Source: Chloroflexota bacterium
GTDB taxonomy: Bacteria > Chloroflexota > Anaerolineae > Anaerolineales > VGOW01
Length of the DNA stretch: 64,000 bases
Assembly: GCA_016213135.1 (NCBI GenBank)
Contig: JACRBQ010000027.1
Coordinates: forward strand, 1-64,000
Direction of reading: 5' to 3'
Shown: positions 57,705-64,000 of the stretch, one piece after another
Numbering within the stretch: position 1 is the first letter of the stretch
Layout: every line of letters starts with the position of its first letter
Notes under the pieces: generated by a model
The model's input: the letters and a program-made list of their open reading frames with translations, nothing else
What the model was told of the DNA's origin: nothing
The model's database searches: none
Position numbers and translations under genes: made by a program

Positions 57705-58894
57705 GTGAGAAGGTCCCGCAATTGTTGGCCGAGGTCGGGTCGGGCCGGTTGGCGCAGGCGGGCTTCGATGACGCGCTCGTAGCAGGCCAGCAGAGCGGCG
57801 GCGGTGATGCGGACGTCATACTGCGCCGCCGAGGCCGCCGCGCCCGCCGCGAATCGGCGGCGCAGTTCATCGTCGAGCATGAGGCGGGTCAGCTTGCCGG
57901 TAAATGCGGCGATGTCGTTGGGGCACAAAAAGCCGTTCGCGCCGTCAATGATGGTATCTTCGATGCCGGGCGACGCAATGCCCAGCGCCGGCAAGCCCGC
58001 CGTCAGTGCTTCAATCAACGACAAGGGATGCACCTCGGTGAGGGACGCGGTGACGAAGGCATCCGCCAGCTTGAGCAGGCCGGGCACCGTTTCATAGGGC
58101 ACGGCGCCCAGGAAGTGAACGCGGTCGCTGACGCCGGCCAGTGCAGCCCGGTCGCGCAGATTATCCGCCTCGGGGCCATCACCCACAAGCAGCAGGTGCA
58201 GGTTTTCCACGGCGGACTGCGCGCCAACGAACGCTCTCATGAGAAAGGTGAGGTTTTTTTCCGGCGCGAGGCGGCCCACGTAGATGAGCACGCGGTCGCG
58301 ATCGGCGAGGCCCAGTTCGGCGCGAGCGTGCGCCTCGGCAACGGTTTGGAATGGCGCAAGATCAATGCCATTGGGGATCACTTCCACCAGGGACTCCACG
58401 CCAAACGATCGCAGAACCTTGACCAGTCCCGCCGATGGGGCAATGACCATGTCGCACGCGGCGCAGAAGTTGGGCATATATACCTGCAGGAAGCTCTCGC
58501 TGAGGGCGCCGGGCATCATGGGCAGGTAGGCCTGGGCGTAGAGGTCGTACCGGGTGTGGTTGGTAAACACCACCGGGATGTTGCGCCTTCGACAGTAGCG
58601 AATGGCGAGCTGGCCGCTGATGAAGGGATGATGCACGTGGGCCACATCCATGGAAGCGAGTTTCCGCTGGGCCAGGCGCGAGTAGCGAAAGCCAAGGTTG
58701 TATCCCGTGTCCGACAGGGGAATGGCCGGAGAGCGAACGACGTAAAGCTCGTCGTCCTCAAAGGATTCGTTGCCGAGCGTGAACACATAGACTTTGTGCC
58801 GCCATTTTTCCAGCGCTTTCTTATTTTGCGAAATGTAGTGGGTCACCCCGCTAATGTGCGGCTTGTACACGTCTGCCAGCATGCCAATACGCAT
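57701..58894 (-). CDS. GT4-family glycosyltransferase
   Basis: A 397-aa GT-B enzyme. MRIGMLADVYKPHISGVTHYI is the donor/acceptor loop of the N-terminal domain; VFTNHTRYDLYAQ and VIPNGIDLAPF are typical of diacylglycerol or phosphatidylinositol glycosyltransferases. The donor domain has YVGRLAPEKNLTFLMRAF, LLLVGDGPEADNL and the E-x7-E motif in SLTEVHPLSLIEALTAGLP. It probably makes a glycolipid. The ATG at 58894 follows a promoter; 65 upstream in-frame codons are intergenic. Confidence 0.88.
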   Translation of the reverse strand: MRIGMLADVYKPHISGVTHYISQNKKALEKWRHKVYVFTLGNESFEDDELYVVRSPAIPLSDTGYNLGFRYSRLAQRKLASMDVAHVHHPFISGQLAIRYCRRRNIPVVFTNHTRYDLYAQAYLPMMPGALSESFLQVYMPNFCAACDMVIAPSAGLVKVLRSFGVESLVEVIPNGIDLAPFQTVAEAHARAELGLADRDRVLIYVGRLAPEKNLTFLMRAFVGAQSAVENLHLLLVGDGPEADNLRDRAALAGVSDRVHFLGAVPYETVPGLLKLADAFVTASLTEVHPLSLIEALTAGLPALGIASPGIEDTIIDGANGFLCPNDIAAFTGKLTRLMLDDELRRRFAAGAAASAAQYDVRITAAALLACYERVIEARLRQPARPDLGQQLRDLLT

Positions 58895-58958
58895 AGGCTT
58901 TTGCCTCTTCGCCGCGCCAGGGTTAGTGGCGGCGGCGCTCGTGGTCGGTGCAAAAACG

Positions 58959-58987
58959 ATAGTACCCGCTGGGTGATGGCGCGTCAA
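58959..58987 (-). promoter_or_regulatory. Sigma70-type promoter for the GT4-yraN-miaA-GH3 operon
   Basis: -35 TTGACG (58982-58987), 17-bp spacer, -10 TACTAT (58959-58964), divergent from the promoter of the cyclic-nucleotide-binding gene. Confidence 0.65.
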
Positions 58988-59006
58988 GGCTGCGGCGATA
59001 TTCGAC

Positions 59007-59034
59007 TTGACAACCCCCTGTCTGCGAATACACT
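59007..59034 (+). promoter_or_regulatory. Sigma70-type promoter for the cNMP-binding gene
   Basis: -35 TTGACA (59007-59012), 16-bp spacer, -10 TACACT (59029-59034), 28 bp before the ATG at 59063. Confidence 0.7.
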
Positions 59035-59062
59035 TAGGCCATACCCGTCGCGGAGGGCAACA

Positions 59063-59560
59063 ATGTCTTTTGCCAACATTCTCAAGCAAGCCGATATCTT
59101 CTTCGAATTGACGCCCACGCAGTTGGAGTTAATCGCGTCGCTCTGCCGCGAACAAAGATTCAACACGAGCGACGTGATATTTGAAGAGAACTCGCCGAGT
59201 GACGAGTTGTACATTATCGGACAGGGCGAGGTGGAAATTCAGGTGGACCCCTCGCTGGTGGGCGACAGTACGGCCCAGGCGGTGTCGACGGTGACCATCG
59301 CCACGCTGCGGCGCGGGCAATCGTTCGGCGAAGTGGCGCTGGTGGATCAGGGCTTGCGCTCGGCCACGGCGCGCTGCGCCCAGCACAATACCCAGCTTCT
59401 CATCATCCCGCGCGACAAACTGATGGTGCTGTGCGACACCTATCCCCAATTGGGCTACCGGCTCATGCGCAACCTGGCCGCCGATCTGGCGCTGAAAATC
59501 CGCAACACTGACATGCGAATCCGCGAAGAATTGCTCTACGGCCACCAGCGCCGCGGCTGA
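59063..59560 (+). CDS. Cyclic nucleotide-binding domain protein
   Basis: A 165-aa single-domain protein of the CAP cNMP-binding fold. FFELTPTQLELIASLCREQ, DELYIIGQGEVEIQV and the phosphate-binding cassette RGQSFGEVALVDQGLRSATARC are visible; the FGE...R(S)A(T) pattern fits cAMP or cGMP binding. There is no DNA-binding domain. It may respond to cyclic nucleotide made by the class III cyclase at 15953. A canonical promoter lies 28 bp upstream, and the CDS starts at the ATG right after GGAGGGC. Confidence 0.88.
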   Translation: MSFANILKQADIFFELTPTQLELIASLCREQRFNTSDVIFEENSPSDELYIIGQGEVEIQVDPSLVGDSTAQAVSTVTIATLRRGQSFGEVALVDQGLRSATARCAQHNTQLLIIPRDKLMVLCDTYPQLGYRLMRNLAADLALKIRNTDMRIREELLYGHQRRG

Positions 59561-59851
59561 CACATTTTACGCGCACACCCGCCAAACCGCCAAAGCCGTG
59601 CTTGACCTATGCTCAAATTTCGTCTATCATCGTTTGTCAAGAGACAGATCGGCAGGATTTAGGCGAGGGGTATTTGCGCCACTGGTGAAACTGCCTGTCA
59701 ATGTAGTACAGACCCGACAAGAAAGGAGGAGTGTTCACGCCAAAAAATTTACTTCACTACTGAAGCGTGCCCGTCATCTCTGACTTGCGGCATCGACCCG
59801 CCGCACTCGCGGCAGGAAAATTTTGTTCTCTTTTTATGGAGGAGAAAACAA
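59561..59851 (+). promoter_or_regulatory. Promoter and structured leader of the Liv-type operon
   Basis: No gene in this 291-bp gap. A promoter is clear: -35 TTGACC (59602-59607), 17-bp spacer, -10 TATCAT (59625-59630). The leader of about 215 nt has a GGCAG/CTGCC-enclosed hairpin, an isolated AAGGAGG and, at 59786-59813, two mutually exclusive stems: TGCGGC with GCCGCA, or GCCGC with GCGGC. A T-rich stretch TTTTGTTCTCTTTTT and GGAGG follow just before the ATG. Confidence 0.65.
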
Positions 59852-61093
59852 ATGTCTAAGCGCATGTATCTCACGTTGTCCGTCATCGTGCTGGCCAGCA
59901 TCGTGCTGGCGGCCTGCGCGCCGTCGGCGCCGACGGCGGCGCCATTTGTCTGCACCGACACCATCGGCTGTGTGGACATCGCCCCTGACGCGTCCGTCCA
60001 CATCGCCTATGCTCTCACCGTCTCGGGCGCGACGTCCTTCCTGGGCGAGGACAGCAAAGGCGGCATCGAGATCGCAATTGACGACAAGGGCGGCAAACTG
60101 CTCGGCCACACGATCGAGCTGACGGGCGAGGACTCGGGCTGCAGCGCCGATGGCGGCCAGTCGGCCGGCACCAAACTCGCCGCCGACCCGACCATCGTGG
60201 GCGTTGTCGGCACGAACTGCTCCAGCGCCTCCCGCACGGCGAGCCCCCTGGTTACCGGCGCCGGCATGGTCATGATCTCGCCGTCGGCCACCAACCCCGA
60301 CCTGAGCAACCCGGATCACCCTGATTACCACGTCGGCTACCTGCGCACAGCGCACAACGACCTGTTCCAGGGTCGGATCGCGGCACAGTTCGCCTTCAAC
60401 GAACTGAAGGTTAAGTCGGCGGCGACTATTCACGACGGCAGCCCCTACGCCGAGAGCCTGCAGAACGTCTTTGCCGACGTCTTCAAGGAACTGGGCGGCA
60501 CAATCACGGCCCAGGAAGCTGTGAACGTGGGCGACGTTGACATGAAGCCAGTGCTGACCAAAATTTCCACCGGTAGCCCGGAGATCATCTACTTCCCGAT
60601 CTTCGAGCCGGAGGGCGACTTCATGGCCGCGCAGGCGAAGGAAGTGTCCGGGCTGGAGGACACCATCTTGATGGGCGCGGACGGTCTGTTCGCCGTCTCC
60701 TTCCCGGGAGCCGCCGGCCAGGCGGCGGTCGGCATGTACCTGTCCGGCCCCTACGTGGCAGGCGCAGCCTACGATGAGTTCATCGCCAAGTGGAAGGCCA
60801 AGTTCGGCGGCCCGCCGCCCAGCGGATTCCACGCGCACGCCTATGACGCGACGAACATACTCTTGGCCGCAATCGAAAAGGTGGCGGTGCAGGATGCCGA
60901 CGGCACGCTGCACGTCGGCCGCCAGGCCCTGCGCGACGCGGTGTACGCCACCAAGGACTTCAACGGTCTGACGGGCAAACTCACCTGCGACGTCTACGGC
61001 GACTGCGCCACCGGCGAGGCCCTCGGCGTCTTCAAACTCACCGAGGCCGAAGTCGGCGGCGCCTGGCCGCCGCCCGTGTTCTGGCAGCCTTAA
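59852..61093 (+). CDS. Branched-chain amino acid-type ABC substrate-binding lipoprotein
   Basis: A 413-aa lipoprotein with signal MSKRMYLTLSVIVLASIVLAAC and lipobox VLAAC. The mature protein is a LivJ/LivK-type type I periplasmic-binding protein: IAYALTVSGATSFLGEDSKGG, then IELTGEDSGCSADGG, VGVVGTNCSSASRTASPLV, MVMISPSATNPDLS and YLRTAHNDLFQGRIAAQFAF. The GTNCSS region binds the ligand carboxylate and amine. The ligand could be a branched amino acid, amide or urea. It leads the operon and is separated from the permeases by three hairpins. Confidence 0.9.
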   Translation: MSKRMYLTLSVIVLASIVLAACAPSAPTAAPFVCTDTIGCVDIAPDASVHIAYALTVSGATSFLGEDSKGGIEIAIDDKGGKLLGHTIELTGEDSGCSADGGQSAGTKLAADPTIVGVVGTNCSSASRTASPLVTGAGMVMISPSATNPDLSNPDHPDYHVGYLRTAHNDLFQGRIAAQFAFNELKVKSAATIHDGSPYAESLQNVFADVFKELGGTITAQEAVNVGDVDMKPVLTKISTGSPEIIYFPIFEPEGDFMAAQAKEVSGLEDTILMGADGLFAVSFPGAAGQAAVGMYLSGPYVAGAAYDEFIAKWKAKFGGPPPSGFHAHAYDATNILLAAIEKVAVQDADGTLHVGRQALRDAVYATKDFNGLTGKLTCDVYGDCATGEALGVFKLTEAEVGGAWPPPVFWQP

Positions 61094-61269
61094 AGACGCG
61101 CCAGACGGCCGGTCTGCGTGACCGGCTGTATAGTCTATGAAGGGATGAGCCGGGCAAGGGCATGCGCCCGGCTCATTCTGTGTTCGGAACGTGAGGCGGA
61201 CTTTAGAGTCCGCCCAGGAGGGCGGGCTGCGCGAAGCGGCCCGCCCCCACAGATCTGGGAGGTGATTTC
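61094..61269. other. Three tandem hairpins between binding protein and permeases
   Basis: Perfect stems: 11 bp at 61145-61155/61166-61176 (ATGAGCCGGGC), 8 bp at 61195-61202/61207-61214 (GGCGGACT), and 8 bp near 61220-61227/61239-61246 (GGGCGGGC, loop tgcgcgaagcg). None has a clean T-tract. The last shares the GCTGCGCGAA word with the hairpin at 2286. They probably stabilise the binding-protein mRNA or partly end it. Confidence 0.75.
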
Positions 61270-62331
61270 ATGCGACGCGCGCTGGAACGCATCAGTCTCA
61301 TCGATGTTTTTATGTGGATCGTGGGGGGCTCGATCATCGGTATTGTCTTGGTAGGCTCGGTGGCCACTATTCGCAGCGGCCAATATTCAATCCGGCACTG
61401 GTCCGACTTCCTCATCTTCGGCGTGGCGCAGGGCAGCGTATATGCCTTGATCGCGCTCGGCTACACGCTGGTCTATGGCATTTTGCGCATGATTAATTTC
61501 GCGCACGGCGAGGTTTTCATGAGCGGCGCGTATACGGCTTTTTTTGTCGCCGACGCCCTCAGCAAATCCGGCTTCCTCGGCCAGAATCCGCTGCTGGGTC
61601 TGCTGGCCGTATTCGCCGTAAGCATGGCGACTTCGGTCACCGTGGCGGTGATCTTGGAGCGCGTGGCCTATCGGCCTCTGCGCCGCGCGCCGCGTCTGGT
61701 GCCGCTCATCACCGCTATCGGCGCGTCCTTTTTCCTTCAATACACCTTCCGCGGTTTCTACGGCTCCGGCTTCAAATCTTATCCCGAAGTGCCGGTTCTG
61801 CAAGGCAGTTGGGTATGGGGAGGGATTGTCAGCATTCAGCGCATTCAGGTGCTGGTGATCGTGGCCGCCGGGCTGCTCATGTTGGCTCTGTACACCTACG
61901 TCCAACGCACCCGGGCAGGCAAAGCCATGCGCGCCGTGTCCGAAGATAAAGATGTCGCGGCGCTGATGGGCATAAACGTGGACGCCGTGATCGTCCAGAC
62001 GTTCATCATCGGGGCGGCGCTGGCCGGGGCCGCCGGCGTGCTCTACGCCCTAATGTTCCGGCAGGTGCATTTCTTCATGGGCTTCTTCCCCGGCATCAAG
62101 GCCTTCACAGCCGCCGTGCTGGGCGGCATCGGCAATATCCCCGGCGCAATGCTCGGCGGCCTGTTTCTGGGCATCTTCGAATCCGTGGGGCCGATTCTCT
62201 TCCTCGACGGGCTGGGCGTTCCGGCCCCCTATCAACTCAAAGACGCCATCGCCTTCACGATGCTCGTGCTGATTCTGATTTTCCGCCCCACGGGCATTCT
62301 GGGCGAGCGGCTGGCGAGGGCCAAAGCGTGA
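61270..62331 (+). CDS. LivH-type ABC permease
   Basis: A 353-aa inner-membrane permease. FGVAQGSVYALIALGYTLVYGILRMINFAHGEVFMSGAY (blocks) is the hallmark of LivH. YVQRTRAGKAMRAVSEDKDVAALMGIN is the EAA-like cytoplasmic loop for the ATPase, and AVLGGIGNIPGAMLGGLFLGI is the C-terminal signature. Compared with E. coli LivH it has about 45 extra N-terminal residues with one added hydrophobic segment. The ATG at 61270 follows GGGAGGTG. It pairs with LivM, 8 bp downstream. Confidence 0.92.
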   Translation: MRRALERISLIDVFMWIVGGSIIGIVLVGSVATIRSGQYSIRHWSDFLIFGVAQGSVYALIALGYTLVYGILRMINFAHGEVFMSGAYTAFFVADALSKSGFLGQNPLLGLLAVFAVSMATSVTVAVILERVAYRPLRRAPRLVPLITAIGASFFLQYTFRGFYGSGFKSYPEVPVLQGSWVWGGIVSIQRIQVLVIVAAGLLMLALYTYVQRTRAGKAMRAVSEDKDVAALMGINVDAVIVQTFIIGAALAGAAGVLYALMFRQVHFFMGFFPGIKAFTAAVLGGIGNIPGAMLGGLFLGIFESVGPILFLDGLGVPAPYQLKDAIAFTMLVLILIFRPTGILGERLARAKA

Positions 62332-62339
62332 GGTGACGC

Positions 62340-64000
62340 ATGAAGGCAGACAAGTATCGGTTCACCGTGCCTGACGCGATGCGCCTGGGCCTGATCAGCG
62401 GCGCGGGAGCGGTGTTGGTCTCTTTGGTGGGGATGGTCAAGGTCTTTAACGAGCGGGGCATCATCGCCGGCGTCGTTTCGCTGGGCCAGATCATGATCCT
62501 GTTGATTCTGCTCATCGCCGGCTATATCGCCGCGCGCCGGGCAACGGGCGGCTCGCGCTGGGCCGGCCTGTTGCAGGGCGGGCTGGCGGGTCTGGCGGCC
62601 GGCGCCTGTCTGGCGGCTCTGGTGCTGCTCGGGTCGGTCATTAACCTGCGAGCGATGTTTGTCAGCGCCTCTCCCGAACTGTATAAGATTTTGACCTTTG
62701 ACCAGGGCGTCGTGACGGGGGCAGGGATACTCCTGGTCGTCTCCGCCGCCGTCGGCGTGGCGGGCGCGTTATTGCGCCAACTTCCATCCCGCCCCCGCCG
62801 CACGGTCATTGTGGCCTCGGTCTGGATGTTAACACTCGGCCTCTTGCAGGAGTTGCTGCGCCTGACGCTGGGCGGCGACGCGATTCGCGTGTTCCGTTGG
62901 ATGTTCGGCACTGGCGGCCAAAAAGGGCTGTCTATTGTGGGCGCAGTCCTGGTGTTCGCGGTCGTGGCCGTCGTTCATTATCAGTGGACGGCGCGGAATG
63001 TAAATCCGCGCGCTTGGACGCGCAGTCTGCCGCCCGACCGCCAGCGCGCGGTGCGTTGGGGTAGCCTGGCCCTGGTGGCGCTAATCCTGTTCTCCCTGCC
63101 CAACATTTTGGGCGTGTATCTCAGCGAAGTCGCAAACGCAATCGGCTTGTTCGTCTTACTGGGTTTGGGGCTTAATATCGTGGTCGGCTTCGCCGGCCTG
63201 CTGGACTTGGGGTACGTGGCGTTCTTCGCCATCGGCGCCTACGTGATGGGCGTCGCCACGACCACGGCAGTTGGCACGGGAAGCGGCCTGATTGTGTATT
63301 CGCCGGGGTTCAACTTCTGGCAGGCGCTGCCGCTGGCTGTGCTGGCCTCCGTGTTGGCCGGAGTCATCCTCGGCATCCCGGTGCTCAAGATGCGCGGCGA
63401 CTATCTGGCGATCGTTACCCTGGGCTTCGGCGAGATCATTCGAATCCTGGCCATCTCGGACTTCCTGAAACCGTACATCGGCGGCTCTCAGGGGATTGTC
63501 GGGGTGGGCGTCGGCCAGATCGGCTCCTTTGCCTTCGACGAACCGCAGTCGCTCTACTACCTGGTGCTGGCGGGCTGCCTGCTGGCCGCGTTCGTCTCGA
63601 CGCGGCTCAAGGATTCGCGTATAGGGCGCGCCTGGATGGCGATGCGCGAGGACGAAGACGTGGCGCAGGCGATTGGCATTGACCTGGTGAAAACGAAACT
63701 ACTGGCGTTTGCCACGGGCGCGGCTTTCTCCGGTCTGAGCGGCGCAATCTTCGCCAGCAAACTCGGCAGCATCTATCCCCACAGTTTCAGCCTGCTGATT
63801 TCGATCAATGCGCTGTCGCTGATCATCGTCGGCGGCATGGGCAGCATCCCGGGCGTCATCATCGGCGCGCTGGCGCTGGCCGGCCTGCCGGAACTGCTGC
63901 GGGAGTTCGCCGAATTCCGCCTGCTGGTCTATGGCGCGGCGTTGATGGCGATGATGCTTTTACGTCCGGAGGGCCTGTGGCCGGAGGAGACTCGCCGCCG
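62340..64000 (+). CDS. LivM-type ABC permease with N-terminal extension (3' end cut by window)
   Basis: The open frame runs from ATG 62340 (after GAGGTG) to the window edge, 553 codons. The LivM core spans about the last 330 residues: LGLNIVVGFAGLLDLGYVAFFAIGAY, VLKMRGDYLAIVTLGFGEIIRI, AWMAMREDEDVAQAIGID and IIVGGMGSIPGVIIGA, ending LRPEGLWPEETRR, where family members stop within a few to tens of residues. The first 210 residues add several hydrophobic helices not found in typical LivM. ATPase genes LivG and LivF are expected beyond the edge. Confidence 0.88.
   Translation, partial: MKADKYRFTVPDAMRLGLISGAGAVLVSLVGMVKVFNERGIIAGVVSLGQIMILLILLIAGYIAARRATGGSRWAGLLQGGLAGLAAGACLAALVLLGSVINLRAMFVSASPELYKILTFDQGVVTGAGILLVVSAAVGVAGALLRQLPSRPRRTVIVASVWMLTLGLLQELLRLTLGGDAIRVFRWMFGTGGQKGLSIVGAVLVFAVVAVVHYQWTARNVNPRAWTRSLPPDRQRAVRWGSLALVALILFSLPNILGVYLSEVANAIGLFVLLGLGLNIVVGFAGLLDLGYVAFFAIGAYVMGVATTTAVGTGSGLIVYSPGFNFWQALPLAVLASVLAGVILGIPVLKMRGDYLAIVTLGFGEIIRILAISDFLKPYIGGSQGIVGVGVGQIGSFAFDEPQSLYYLVLAGCLLAAFVSTRLKDSRIGRAWMAMREDEDVAQAIGIDLVKTKLLAFATGAAFSGLSGAIFASKLGSIYPHSFSLLISINALSLIIVGGMGSIPGVIIGALALAGLPELLREFAEFRLLVYGAALMAMMLLRPEGLWPEETRR

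Noticed and set aside
57722-59062. Long plus-strand extension upstream of the cyclic-nucleotide-binding gene
   Set aside because: It is antisense to the GT4 glycosyltransferase and intergenic DNA. The conserved domain starts at the ATG at 59063, which has a canonical promoter just upstream.
59731-59763. Possible leader peptide with two Leu codons (GTG to TGA) in the Liv-type leader
   Set aside because: The AAGGAGG site lies only about 1-2 nt from the GTG, too close for normal initiation, and a 10-codon frame is expected by chance.

Overview
The window reads as chromosomal DNA of a GC-rich, uncultivated-type Chloroflexota bacterium (inference). The grounds are Thr/Pro linkers on exported proteins, a CSLREA / choice-of-anchor-Q surface protein, GT39-like membrane proteins with the C-terminal sandwich domain common in Chloroflexota, and coenzyme F420 biosynthesis with a stand-alone nitroreductase as in Thermomicrobia. 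Nearly all genes lie on the minus strand, many with 4-bp ATGA/GTGA/TTGA overlaps. No rRNA, tRNA, CRISPR, prophage or IS was seen.

Region 1 (1-4.2 kb): a glycosyltransferase cut by the window edge, a Trypco1-domain protein, a hotdog thioesterase, a gap with REP-like hairpins, and a GT39-like membrane protein. Region 2 (4.2-15.8 kb) is one long minus-strand block: FAD subunit, fused Fe-S/Mo subunit (XdhD-like), NIPSNAP protein, NUDIX hydrolase, SsnA aminohydrolase, NADPH:F420 reductase, CofE, PPOX protein, stand-alone nitroreductase (likely dehydro-F420-0 reductase), CofD, CofC and an F420-type LLM oxidoreductase. It joins purine-type molybdoenzyme catabolism to F420 synthesis and recycling; only FO synthase is absent.

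Region 3 (16-24.8 kb): a 1267-aa class III cyclase/AAA/TPR regulator, a divergent, probably leaderless acyltransferase, an LCP protein, a CaiB-type CoA-transferase, a two-zinc-ribbon protein and a class III aminotransferase. Region 4 (24.9-31.3 kb): an ECF transporter operon (fused A1A2, T, S) holding two hydrolase genes (M20 and P1/S58), then an SDR. Region 5 (31.3-33.5 kb): a two-gene cassette (VGRD-motif protein plus membrane WD40 protein) resembling conflict or signalling modules.

Region 6 (33.6-43.3 kb): one apparent operon from a canonical promoter at 43.3 kb, with an aldehyde:ferredoxin oxidoreductase, an NMT1-type ABC transporter, beta-ureidopropionase, an F420-type LLM enzyme, a decayed toxin-antitoxin pair and dihydropyrimidinase. 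This is reductive pyrimidine or hydantoin catabolism with no classical dihydropyrimidine dehydrogenase in sight.

Region 7 (43.4-48.7 kb): housekeeping sigma factor and a Gld-type ABC-2 exporter whose ATPase gene is frameshifted inside Walker A. Region 8 (48.9-53.5 kb): FecR/beta-helix surface protein, FHA-winged-helix regulator and a divergent Ser/Thr kinase. Region 9 (53.5-59.6 kb): GH3 membrane protein, MiaA, YraN, GT4 glycosyltransferase and a divergent cyclic-nucleotide-binding protein. Region 10 (59.6-64 kb, plus strand): a Liv-type ABC transporter starting with a structured leader and ending at the window edge.

Running through the window is a family of low-complexity, partly palindromic repeats built from words such as GAATGAT, GTCAGC, GTGAAACG and GTCTCC. 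They sit mainly between genes, but at four loci appear to be embedded in frame within coding sequence.
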